From positions 62,001 through 126,000 of the forward strand of contig NZ_QDDL01000009.1 in the NCBI RefSeq assembly GCF_003097315.1: a stretch of DNA of 64,000 nt, given 5' to 3'. The notes beneath the pieces are model-generated. The model was not told the DNA's origin. It saw only the letters and a program-made list of their open reading frames with translations, and searched no databases. Each line of letters begins with the position of its first letter. The first letter of the stretch is position 1. Origin of the DNA: Pelagibaculum spongiae (lineage in GTDB: Bacteria > Pseudomonadota > Gammaproteobacteria > Enterobacterales > Pelagibaculaceae). A program made the translations under genes and the position numbers. Shown here piece by piece: positions 8,944 through 17,052 of the stretch.

Positions 8944-9870
8944 TCAACTTGCAACTTCAGGTTTTGCTTGCAAATCATCAATTAGTTTGACAAGTGAAGC
9001 CAAAACCCCGCCCTGTTTCTGTTGGTCATATACCACACATAAGTCTGCCGGTATTTTTTCTTTTAAAGGAATAAACACTACCTGTTTCCAAGGCTGAGAA
9101 CTAAAACATTGTGGCACAATCGAAATTGCCTGACCTGCAGAGACAAATGCCATCATAGTTTGTGGTTCGACCGCTTTATACCTCACTCGCGGCCTGAAGC
9201 CCTGCTTGAGACATTTTTGATGAATCAGCTCCGCCGTACCTGAACGGTGATGATCAAACTGCACCATATCCAGATCCTTTAACTGGCTAAGCGATAATTC
9301 TGATTCATTAGCCAAAACATGGTTCGCTGGCACAGCGGCACACAAAAAATCTTTGAAGGCGATTTTTGCCTGAAAAGGCAACATTTTATGGACATCACCT
9401 GAACGACTAAATCCAATGTCGATGCTTCTGTCGATCAAAGCCTTTCTTTGCTCGTTAGGCGCTAATTCAACAAAATTGATTAACAGCGTCGGATACTGCT
9501 TTCGAAACTGCCCCAGTAGCTCAAATAATCTGTGCCATAGGGCTGAGCTGACAATACCGATATTCAGCGTTTGCTGTTCACTTTTTCCTGCCTGAATTAC
9601 TCGATCCAATGCCTGACTCATTTGCTCCAACATCTGCCCGGCTTCAACTTTCATTAGCCGACCCGCTTCAGTCAGAGTAATTCGGTTGTTGTGCCGATTG
9701 AACAACGGGAATTCTAGCGCTTGCTCCAGATCTTTAATCTGGCCACTGAGCGCTGATTTGGAAATATTCAACGACTCCGCAGCCCGCCCTAGGTGCTCAT
9801 AGCTGGCCGCCGCTTCAAAATACCGCAGCATTTTGAAACTAATCCGCCCACTGGTTAGCAAATGGTTCAT
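8944..9870 (-). CDS. LysR-family regulator, XapR-like
   Basis: The 308-residue protein has the N-terminal winged HTH (LRYFEAAASYEHLGRAAESL) and a LysR effector-binding domain. The C-terminal block VVFIPLKEKIPADLCVVYD closely resembles the matching part of E. coli XapR, which activates xapAB in response to xanthosine. It is divergent from xapA, the same partnership as in E. coli, and a 17-bp perfect palindrome lies between them. I infer that it controls xapA. Unlike E. coli, no xapB nucleoside transporter gene is adjacent. The effector is not shown by the sequence. Confidence 0.85.
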   Translation of the reverse strand: MNHLLTSGRISFKMLRYFEAAASYEHLGRAAESLNISKSALSGQIKDLEQALEFPLFNRHNNRITLTEAGRLMKVEAGQMLEQMSQALDRVIQAGKSEQQTLNIGIVSSALWHRLFELLGQFRKQYPTLLINFVELAPNEQRKALIDRSIDIGFSRSGDVHKMLPFQAKIAFKDFLCAAVPANHVLANESELSLSQLKDLDMVQFDHHRSGTAELIHQKCLKQGFRPRVRYKAVEPQTMMAFVSAGQAISIVPQCFSSQPWKQVVFIPLKEKIPADLCVVYDQQKQGGVLASLVKLIDDLQAKPEVAS

Positions 9871-9900
9871 CCAACACCTCCTGTAGATCCTGTAAAACTT

Positions 9901-9917
9901 GTTCGGATTTTCCGAAC
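9901..9917. promoter_or_regulatory. Perfect dyad, probable operator of the XapR-like regulator
   Basis: GTTCGGA-TTT-TCCGAAC is a perfect inverted repeat with 7-bp arms. It lies 31 bp from the regulator start and 84 bp from the xapA start, the usual place for a LysR-type autoregulatory site. Confidence 0.65.
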
Positions 9918-10000
9918 GGTCGAGCTGAATAAACCGATATCGGCCACCACCAATCCTACCTATAGTGGCTCGGGTACCCCATTATTATTTGGATCTTTCA

Positions 10001-10828
10001 ATGACCCTCGATGAGCCAAAGCGAGCTTTACAAATCATCCGCAGTTATCGCCCTGACTTTAACCCAAGATGCGGCATGATACTCGGCTCAGGCCTTGGCG
10101 TAATTGCAGACCAGCTCACCGAGAAAACCGAAATTCCTTATTCAGAGCTGGCTGGTTTTCCACAAAGTAATATCCGGGGCCATAGTGGTGAACTGGTGCT
10201 AGGCAAACTAAATGGCATTGAAGTGGTTTGCATGAAAGGCCGCGGGCATTTCTATGAAGGCAAAGGCATGAAAGTCATGACTCCAGCGGTTCGTACTATG
10301 AAATTGCTGGGTTGCGAGATGTTATTTGTTACCAATGCTGCTGGCTCATTAAGCCCGGAACGAATTGATGTCGGCTCTCTGGTGATGCTGGAAGATCACA
10401 TTAACACCATGCCGGAAACGCCGATGGTTGGCCCTAACGACGACGAATATGGCGAGCGCTTTTTCAGCTTGGCCAATGCCTATGACGCTGACTTAAGAAG
10501 TGAGCTGGCCTCAATTGCTAAGGCAGAAAATATTCATTTAAATCGTGGCGTTTTTGTTTCCTATCCAGGCCCGTGTTTTGAAACCGCAGCAGAAATTCGC
10601 ATGATGCAAATGATTGGCGGCAATGTAGTGGGCATGTCGGTGGTTCCAGAAGTAATTTCAGCAGCCCATTGCGGGCTACCTGTTTTGGCTGTTTCAGCAA
10701 TCACTAATATGGCTGAAGGCCTTGGCAAAACCAAATTGTCACACCAGCAAACATTGGGATGCGCCAAACTGGCCGAAAAAGATTTCATTAAACTGATTCA
10801 TGCTTTTGTTACCCGGCATTTTCAGTAA
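10001..10828 (+). CDS. xapA: Purine-nucleoside phosphorylase II (xanthosine phosphorylase)
   Basis: Cleaves purine nucleosides with phosphate to the free base and (deoxy)ribose-1-phosphate. Visible family blocks are the phosphate-binding MILGSGLGVIADQL, the loop CMKGRGHFYEGKGM, TNAAGSLSP, HINTMPETPMVGPNDD, the base/ribose site YPGPCFETAAEIRMMQ and MSVVPEVISAAHC. These follow E. coli XapA over nearly the whole length. I start at ATG 10001 (275 residues); an upstream in-frame GTG at 9965 lacks a ribosome binding site and adds no family sequence. Paired with the divergent XapR-like gene. Xanthosine use is inferred from this context. Confidence 0.92.
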   Translation: MTLDEPKRALQIIRSYRPDFNPRCGMILGSGLGVIADQLTEKTEIPYSELAGFPQSNIRGHSGELVLGKLNGIEVVCMKGRGHFYEGKGMKVMTPAVRTMKLLGCEMLFVTNAAGSLSPERIDVGSLVMLEDHINTMPETPMVGPNDDEYGERFFSLANAYDADLRSELASIAKAENIHLNRGVFVSYPGPCFETAAEIRMMQMIGGNVVGMSVVPEVISAAHCGLPVLAVSAITNMAEGLGKTKLSHQQTLGCAKLAEKDFIKLIHAFVTRHFQ

Positions 10829-10903
10829 TTGAATAGACCATTTTAAAAGATAAAATCACGACGGGTGATTTTTCTCTCGCTGCAAGCCTTTGGGCTAAAA
10901 CGC

Positions 10904-10948
10904 AAGCGCTGTCAAAGTTAAGGATTAACTTTTGGCAGCGCTTTTTTT
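10904..10948. terminator. Bidirectional terminator
   Basis: The long stem AAGCGCTGTCAAAGTTAA / TTAACTTTTGGCAGCGCTT carries a small bulge and is followed by a T7 run. It lies between xapA and the convergent minus-strand relic. A second small hairpin (AAATCAC/GTGATTT) sits just after xapA near 10853-10871. Confidence 0.85.
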
Positions 10949-10960
10949 ATTTTAAAAACA

Positions 10961-11593
10961 TCAACCACCGTCGGCGGCCAAGCTTTCATTTACTCGAATA
11001 TTGGCAGAAAACCCTAACCCTCGGCCAATCTCATGCAACGCAACTTGATAAAAACTAATAGTACCCTTGGGTATTTTTTCATCTAGCCCGTAATACCAAA
11101 CAACATCAGATAAACAATTTTTAGTACCCAGCATTAAATTAAATGAAACCATAATTTCAGGCGCCTCTGAAATTTGCCGCCCGCTTAGTTCATTTGCTAG
11201 CGCTATTGGATAAAACGTTTCCTTCAAAGGTGCTTGTTCAAAGTTACGATATTCTGACCATGGACCTGCATGGGCTAAAATCCCCTGTTTACTGCTACAA
11301 GCAGTTTTATCAAACTTAACAAATACACCCAGCCCTTGCTGCACATGCAAATAACGCTTCCAGGTCTCTAATGCGGTTGCAACTGCATTTAGCCGCTGTG
11401 CGCCGAGTGTTATTTCCAAGTTACCGCCCACTGGCGCTACCGGAGTTAAATCGCGAAAGCCGGTACCTTTAGCATCACTTGAATAAAACCAGCTGTTTAA
11501 AGAAATTTCTTGATGAATTTTCATCGAATTTTCCGCCTGAAGCAATGGCGAAATAAAAATAGTTAAAAAGCTAGCTAATATTAAAGACTTCAT
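10961..11593 (-). pseudogene. Truncated, probably inactive secreted metallopeptidase-like protein
   Basis: The 210-residue product starts with a signal peptide (MKSLILASFLTIFISPLLQA). It then follows a family of secreted proteins with a C-terminal zincin motif: TFYPIALANELSGRQ, then WYYGLDEKIPKGTISFYQVALHEIGRGLGFS. The zinc motif HEIGH is altered to HEIGR (residues 187-191), so the second metal ligand is lost. The protein ends 19 residues later at AADGG, where relatives continue. The stop is directly followed by the terminator. I call it a degraded gene, although the remaining frame is intact and could still be expressed. Confidence 0.65.
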
Positions 11594-11678
11594 GGCTTGA
11601 AATACCTGATGTAATTAAATCAGTTCAAGCATCCATGCAGAACACTGGTGTGTTGAGTCGGTGTGTTTAGGCTTAATT

Positions 11679-12242
11679 TTAAAACTTTGGCGGCTGAGTA
11701 TATTCATCCATTTGGTAGCGACCAGAAGCATCTACGGTTAATACTTGAACACTCACTGCATGATCTTTAGTCACCACTAATTCACTACCATCTGAAAACT
11801 GATATCGGGTATAGCGCTTATCGGTACCAAAAACCCTCAGCATATCTAAATAGACTTCTGGTTCAAGCTCAGAGCGCTCACCTGCTTCTGGGAATTGATA
11901 AAACTGTTGGTCAAGATCGAGATAAGACACAGCTAAGTTCTCATCTAAAAACAAAGAACCATCTAGGGAATGTAAGCCAGGATAATTAGAAGGTGTTTCA
12001 GGAGATAAGCTAAGACTTGGCGGCGCAGTAAGTAATGATTTTAACATTGGCTGCTCAGCTGCAGCACTAATTAAACTAGCCGCAATGCTTGGCTGACTGC
12101 TGCTGGCAGTTTGATCCGTTTTAAATTGATTAGATTCGGCATAACGCTGGGCGAGACCATGCACAGGCAAGTAAAGAAGAATAAAAAAAACTAATAATAA
12201 AGCAACTGTCCCTGTCACAATGAAACGTGACACATTAAACAT
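11679..12242 (-). CDS. Hypothetical membrane-anchored protein
   Basis: The 187-residue product has one N-terminal hydrophobic segment (FIVTGTVALLLVFFILLYLP, residues about 7-26), then a Ser/Pro/Ala-rich linker. A C-terminal globular part contains short strands (YTRYQFSDGSELVVTKDHA). It is probably a periplasmic protein held by an uncleaved signal anchor. It lies 85 bp upstream of the metallopeptidase relic and 121 bp downstream of epmA, on the same strand as both. I do not recognise the family. Confidence 0.7.
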   Translation of the reverse strand: MFNVSRFIVTGTVALLLVFFILLYLPVHGLAQRYAESNQFKTDQTASSSQPSIAASLISAAAEQPMLKSLLTAPPSLSLSPETPSNYPGLHSLDGSLFLDENLAVSYLDLDQQFYQFPEAGERSELEPEVYLDMLRVFGTDKRYTRYQFSDGSELVVTKDHAVSVQVLTVDASGRYQMDEYTQPPKF

Positions 12243-12363
12243 TTAAAATTCTCATGCATTTTGCTATCGATTGCGACTAGTTAAAGTTAAGCACAAGCTG
12301 AGATATTTTTTTTCTGATCCGATACTCAATACGCCCGATTATCTGATAATTTCTTTCAGCATA

Positions 12364-13311
12364 TTAAATTCGACTAGCATCGAAACTAATCAATTTTCTT
12401 AAATCTGCTTCATCCGTCACCAGCATCAACAAGCGATCAACACCTAAAGCAATACCAGAACAATCGGGAAGACCCGCCTCTACAGCCGCCAATAGCTTTT
12501 CATCTATTGGCACCATCGGCAAACCAAGCTCACTGCGTTTTACTAAATCTTGCTCGGCCCGACTTCTTTGCTCAATTGCATCGGTCAGCTCATGGTAGGC
12601 ATTAGCCAGCTCAACCCCTTTGCAATAAACCTCAAAGCGACTAGCTACGCCATTTTCTACCTTGGCCAGAGCAGACTGACTTGGCGGAAAACCATAAACA
12701 ATCAATGGCCGGTCATGGCCCAGTTTTGGCTCGATGACACAGCCCATTAATAGCTGCAGCCAACCATCAACATCTAAATCATCCGGCCCTTGCATGCCAG
12801 TCACTAACGCCGCCCGCTGTAGTTGTTGAGTTGTTGCCGTTAACGGATCGATTGAAAGCTGGTCGATAAACAGCTGTTGATAACTCACTCGTTCAGCTGA
12901 CTGACAATTCAATGTCAATTGCAACAACTGGTCGGTTTCATCCATCAATTGCACCAAACTAAAATCAGGCCGATACCACTCCAGCATGGTGAATTCATGA
13001 TTATGCTTTCGCCCAGATTCATCATCACGAAATGCTTTACAGATTTGATAAATAGCACCACTGCCTGCCGCTAACAGGCGTTTCATGGCGTATTCAGGTG
13101 AAGTTTGCAGCCACATTACATCGGGCGCAGCCGCTAACCGATGATTTTTAACCGACAACGCTTGCAACCAAGGGTCAGTCACCGGCGCACCCATTAATAG
13201 CGGCGTCTCTACTTCCATCACTTCACGCTGGGCAAAAAAACCACGGATCTGCCCCAGTAGCTTTGCTCTTGCTTTCAAATAGTTAACCGATATGCCTGGC
13301 TGCCAATCCAT
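12364..13311 (-). CDS. epmA: EF-P--(R)-beta-lysine ligase EpmA
   Basis: A stand-alone class II lysyl-tRNA synthetase-like catalytic domain that attaches (R)-beta-lysine to EF-P. At 315 residues it lacks the tRNA anticodon-binding domain. Class II motif 1 lies around FFAQREVMEVETPLL. Motif 2 is ICKAFRDDESGRKHNHEFTMLEW, split here over the family's usual loop. Motif 3 is GIALGVDRLLML near the C-terminus. Its substrate protein EF-P (efp) and the aminomutase EpmB (epmB) are 2-3.6 kb away, so all three steps needed for beta-lysylation are in this window. The hydroxylase EpmC is not seen. Confidence 0.96.
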   Translation of the reverse strand: MDWQPGISVNYLKARAKLLGQIRGFFAQREVMEVETPLLMGAPVTDPWLQALSVKNHRLAAAPDVMWLQTSPEYAMKRLLAAGSGAIYQICKAFRDDESGRKHNHEFTMLEWYRPDFSLVQLMDETDQLLQLTLNCQSAERVSYQQLFIDQLSIDPLTATTQQLQRAALVTGMQGPDDLDVDGWLQLLMGCVIEPKLGHDRPLIVYGFPPSQSALAKVENGVASRFEVYCKGVELANAYHELTDAIEQRSRAEQDLVKRSELGLPMVPIDEKLLAAVEAGLPDCSGIALGVDRLLMLVTDEADLRKLISFDASRI

Positions 13312-13438
13312 TTTCTTCTCAAAACTAAAACTGTCACTGCGAGTGATTATATCGCAATTTACTTATTTGGCCGTAGCTGTCTCGGCGGGATAACTCTGTT
13401 ATATATGAGCGCAGATTTTTTACTGAGCTAAACCTGAG

Positions 13439-14371
13439 ATGAGCAAAACCCAAGCCTCTGCCATGCCGCAAACAGATAGCCACGCCAAAGCAGATTTGGT
13501 GTTATTGCTAGTCACTTTACTGGCGGCAGCTGGCTGGATTTTCTCCAAGGAAGCACTCAACGGTTTAGCACCGCTGCTGTTTATTGGCATTCGCTTTTCA
13601 TCGGCGGGGCTTTTGTTATTGGTTGGCAATGGCCGCCAGTTATTTTCTAAATTAAATAAAACGCAATTTAAAAAATCATTGGCCACAGCTTTTGTAATGG
13701 CGGGTGCATTACTGTGCTGGATTCATGGATTAGATCAAGGCAAGCATATGGCGACGGGGGCGTTTATCACCAGCCTCGGCATTTTATTAGTGCCCCTTTT
13801 ATCTTGGGCCATTTTTTCTAACAAAATCCCAAGGGCCACTTGGATTTCAATACCCGTCGCAATCAGCGGCTTAGCGTTATTATCTTTACAGTCAGGTATT
13901 TCTGCAGACCCTGGCCAGTTGTGGTATTTAGCTGCCGCTATTTTATTCGCACTGCACTTTACCTTAATCAGCCATTTAGCTAGCGGAATATCTGCCAGTG
14001 TTTTAACTGGCATCCAGCTGCTAGTGGTTGGAATAAGTGCCATTAGCGTGTCGGCATTTATTGAGCCATGGCCAATATCGATTGAGAATGAAATTGTCGG
14101 TTGGTTATTGGCGAGTATTTTGCTAGCAACTAGCCTGCGTTTTACCTTGCAGACTTATGGACAAAGTCTGGCACCAGCGAGCCATGCAGCATTAATTATG
14201 ATTTTAGAGCCAGTTTGGACCGCCTTAGCGGCGGCCTTCTGGTTTTCTGAAACCATGACATGGTCACAGTTTTTCGGCTGTACACTTATATTTAGCGCTT
14301 TGATTGTTAGTCGCTGGCATTGGGTTGCTCGATTATTGCAATCACTCAACCGGCTTCGCTCTATCAACTAA
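13439..14371 (+). CDS. EamA-family (DMT superfamily) transporter
   Basis: The 310-residue inner-membrane protein has ten hydrophobic segments in two EamA repeats. The first repeat includes LVLLLVTLLAAAGWIFSKEAL and the second begins around LWYLAAAILFALHFTLI. The signature near the end (SHAALIMILEPVWTALAAAFWF) is typical of this drug/metabolite transporter group. It lies 127 bp from the divergent epmA. Substrate and direction cannot be told. Confidence 0.92.
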   Translation: MSKTQASAMPQTDSHAKADLVLLLVTLLAAAGWIFSKEALNGLAPLLFIGIRFSSAGLLLLVGNGRQLFSKLNKTQFKKSLATAFVMAGALLCWIHGLDQGKHMATGAFITSLGILLVPLLSWAIFSNKIPRATWISIPVAISGLALLSLQSGISADPGQLWYLAAAILFALHFTLISHLASGISASVLTGIQLLVVGISAISVSAFIEPWPISIENEIVGWLLASILLATSLRFTLQTYGQSLAPASHAALIMILEPVWTALAAAFWFSETMTWSQFFGCTLIFSALIVSRWHWVARLLQSLNRLRSIN

Positions 14372-14400
14372 CGCAATCAATTAAAAAGCTAAATAAAAAA

Positions 14401-14793
14401 TTACGCAGCCATTTTTTTCATATCTTTTTCGAACAGCGTTGCATCATTGGCGACACACTCTGGCACCATTACTTCTGAAATATTCATATCCAGAGCACAA
14501 GCTGCAGGCTCGACAATATCAATCACTTTTCTGGCGGCCATTCTGCTACGCACGGTTAAAAATAATACCGAACCCGCCAAAGCCAAAGTCACCAGATTAG
14601 CCAAAATCATTGGCATGTTATTCAGCATAATTCCATAGCTAAACCACATAGCCACACCTAAAGTAAAGATGGAGTACATGCCTAAAGAAATGCCATCAAC
14701 ATTACCGGTTTTCAAAATCTGCAGAACTTGAGGAATAAAAGCTGCAGTGGTGCAAAAAGCTGCACCTAGGCCAATCAAGGTGATCATATCCAT
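14401..14793 (-). CDS. SemiSWEET-like PQ-loop membrane protein with C-terminal extension
   Basis: Residues 1-90 form a three-helix bundle with the PQ-loop-type motif FIPQVLQILKTGNVDGIS in the first helix, as in bacterial SemiSWEET sugar transporters that work as dimers. The family is usually about 85-95 residues. This one has 130, with a hydrophilic tail (from about residue 85) that contains charged and Cys residues and ends KDMKKMAA. It converges on the EamA transporter gene. Sugar transport is inferred from the family only. Confidence 0.82.
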   Translation of the reverse strand: MDMITLIGLGAAFCTTAAFIPQVLQILKTGNVDGISLGMYSIFTLGVAMWFSYGIMLNNMPMILANLVTLALAGSVLFLTVRSRMAARKVIDIVEPAACALDMNISEVMVPECVANDATLFEKDMKKMAA

Positions 14794-15203
14794 TTTTGTT
14801 TTTCCAATAGCATGCCACAGCCAGCGGGCGCGAAATTTAATTTCTACACCAGGCCAATGGTCTTTAATTTAAAAATATAAGGAGTCATACAGAATAAGTA
14901 CCGGACTCTGAAGTTCCGGCCTTGGTTCGGCGCAAATTATAATGATAGCGTCAAGCAATGGCAATAATTAATGCAACTTTATTTCAATCTACAGCCGCAT
15001 AACTACACACAACCATATAAAAGTTAAAAGTGGTCAGTCCTAACATACTATTTCATGACATTTGTTAAAAAACATCCCAAAATTATCGTTTTGATATCGA
15101 GCCTGATAATTCATTATCAATCTATTTTTAATGGTTCGACCGGATCGCTTTAATTATTTTTCGAAGATCATTTTTAAAAATCGATAAACTATAAAATCCA
15201 TAA
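14794..15203. other. Intergenic region without recognisable gene
   Basis: About 410 bp between the SemiSWEET start and the efp terminator. It should carry the SemiSWEET promoter. A weak dyad (CCGGA...TCCGG) lies near 14901-14919. The rest is AT-rich and shows no frame or repeat I can support. Confidence 0.5.
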
Positions 15204-15235
15204 AAAACGCCCCGTAAAATTTACGAGGCGTTTTC
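15204..15235 (-). terminator. Intrinsic terminator of efp
   Basis: Read on the minus strand, AAAACGCCTCGTAAA / TTTACGGGGCGTTTT (one mismatch) ends in a T-run. It lies 47 bp after the efp stop codon. Confidence 0.85.
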
Positions 15236-15281
15236 ACTAAAGTCGATCAACTCATCAGGTTTTTGATGGTCTGATTAAGAT

Positions 15282-15851
15282 CTAGTCTTTAGCGCGAGAT
15301 ACATATTCACCGCAACGAGTGTCTACTTTTAATTGCTCACCAATTTGAATAAACAAAGGCACTCGAATCACAGCGCCAGTACTCATAGTTGCTGGCTTAC
15401 CACCACCACCTGAAGTATCGCCTTTCAGGCCCGGGTCAGTATCGGTAACTTCCAGAACGACGAAGTTAGGTGGCGTGATCAGGATTGGCGTACCATTCCA
15501 CAAGGTCACTTCACAAGTGTCTTCTTCTTTCAGCCACTTGATGTTATCGCCTACTGCTGCTTCGTCTGCCTGATATTGTTCAAATGTTTCTGGCGTCATA
15601 AAGTGCCAGAACTCACCATCGCTGTACAAATATTGCATATCTGTTTCAATGACATCGGCAGCTTCTACCGATTCACCAGATTTAAACGTACGCTCTACCA
15701 CACGGCCAGTTTTCAGGTTACGAATTTTAACCCGGCTGAATGCTTGTCCTTTGCCTGGCTTAACGAATTCATTCTCGATGATGCTGCAAGGATCTCCGTC
15801 GATCATGATCTTCAAGCCACCACGGAATTCGCTAGTGCTATAGTTCGCCAT
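15282..15851 (-). CDS. efp: Translation elongation factor P
   Basis: EF-P enters the ribosome E site and rescues stalling at polyproline stretches. The 189-residue protein has three beta-barrel domains. The modified lysine lies in the tip loop VKPGKGQA near residue 34, and the end includes the family signature [16 protein letters not shown]-like region. The E. coli-type loop sequence, with epmA and epmB nearby, indicates beta-lysylation rather than rhamnosylation. It is divergent from epmB with 80 bp between the starts. Confidence 0.98.
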   Translation of the reverse strand: MANYSTSEFRGGLKIMIDGDPCSIIENEFVKPGKGQAFSRVKIRNLKTGRVVERTFKSGESVEAADVIETDMQYLYSDGEFWHFMTPETFEQYQADEAAVGDNIKWLKEEDTCEVTLWNGTPILITPPNFVVLEVTDTDPGLKGDTSGGGGKPATMSTGAVIRVPLFIQIGEQLKVDTRCGEYVSRAKD

Positions 15852-15931
15852 TATTGTTACCCGTCAGTTGTTTTACGGCGGCGCCTGCTGAAAATGCAGC
15901 TCCAGCTGCCCGCAATTAATCAAAAGGACTT

Positions 15932-16945
15932 ATGATACCTCGAAGTCACTCAAGTTTGCAGGCCACCTGGCAGCAACAGCTCAAGCAATCTGCAATCAGC
16001 GCATCGGAATTGGTTGAACGGCTACAACTACCCGTTGAAATGATCGGCCAACTAGAAAAAGCCTCCAGCGGCTTTCCATTGCGTGTTCCAGATAATTTCC
16101 TACAGAGAATTCAGCCCGGCAATCTCTCTGATCCACTATTAAAGCAGGTGTTACCGGATCTTGCTGAACTTGAGCATTTTCCCGGTTTCAGCAATGACCC
16201 ACTAGATGAACAACACCAATCGACGCCATCTGGGTTGCTTCACAAGTATCCGTCACGAGTTCTATTGGTGGTCACTGGTGCTTGCCCAGTGCATTGCCGC
16301 TATTGCTTCCGTCGCCACTTCCCTTATCAACAACAGCAAATGGGTAAGCAGGGCATCGAGAAATGCCTTAAATATATTGAGCAGCATCCTGAAATTAATG
16401 AAGTTATTTTAAGCGGCGGTGATCCACTGTCAGCTCCCGACCGTCTATTGAGCGACATTTCATCGCGATTGGATCAAATTCCACACTTAAAACGCTTACG
16501 AATTCACAGCCGTTTTCCTGTGATGATTCCAGATAGAATCAACGACTCATTACTGCAATGGATTGGCCATAGCCGATTAAAACCCGTGATGGTTTTACAC
16601 ATTAATCATGCCAATGAAATCAATCAGGACCTGACAGATGCTTGCGAAAGATTAAAGCGCGCAGGGGTTTTATTACTTAATCAGACTGTTTTATTAAAAG
16701 GGGTTAATGATTCTAGTGAGCAGTTATGCCAATTAAGTGAAACTTTATTTAATGTATCGGTACAACCCTATTACTTGCACCTTCTAGATAAAGTTGCCGG
16801 CGCGGGACACTTTGAAGTATCGCAAACCAATGCAATAAATCTTATGCATCAACTACTTGAAAAGCTGCCAGGGTTTCTGGTACCAAAGTTGGTGCGCGAG
16901 GTAGCAGGGGTCACTTCCAAACTACCCATAGATCTCAACTTATAA
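15932..16945 (+). CDS. epmB: EF-P lysine 2,3-aminomutase EpmB
   Basis: A radical-SAM, PLP-dependent enzyme converting (S)-lysine to (R)-beta-lysine, the donor for EpmA. The 337-residue protein has the 4Fe-4S/SAM motif CPVHCRYCFRRHFPY near residue 115, the glycine-rich block VILSGGDPLS, and the PLP region near the C-terminus with the family block PYYLHLLDKVAGAGHF. It is shorter than the ring-forming lysine 2,3-aminomutases of clostridia, as is normal for EpmB. Divergent from efp, and followed closely by the FimW-like gene. Confidence 0.97.
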   Translation: MIPRSHSSLQATWQQQLKQSAISASELVERLQLPVEMIGQLEKASSGFPLRVPDNFLQRIQPGNLSDPLLKQVLPDLAELEHFPGFSNDPLDEQHQSTPSGLLHKYPSRVLLVVTGACPVHCRYCFRRHFPYQQQQMGKQGIEKCLKYIEQHPEINEVILSGGDPLSAPDRLLSDISSRLDQIPHLKRLRIHSRFPVMIPDRINDSLLQWIGHSRLKPVMVLHINHANEINQDLTDACERLKRAGVLLLNQTVLLKGVNDSSEQLCQLSETLFNVSVQPYYLHLLDKVAGAGHFEVSQTNAINLMHQLLEKLPGFLVPKLVREVAGVTSKLPIDLNL

Positions 16946-17052
16946 CCTCAGCCTTAAAAGTATTGAATCTGCGCCAAGAGGATCAGGGGCTGTTCCCTTT
17001 CGCTTTCATTGGGTTAGAATCAGCTAATTCTAAGAGACAAAGGGAACGTCCA

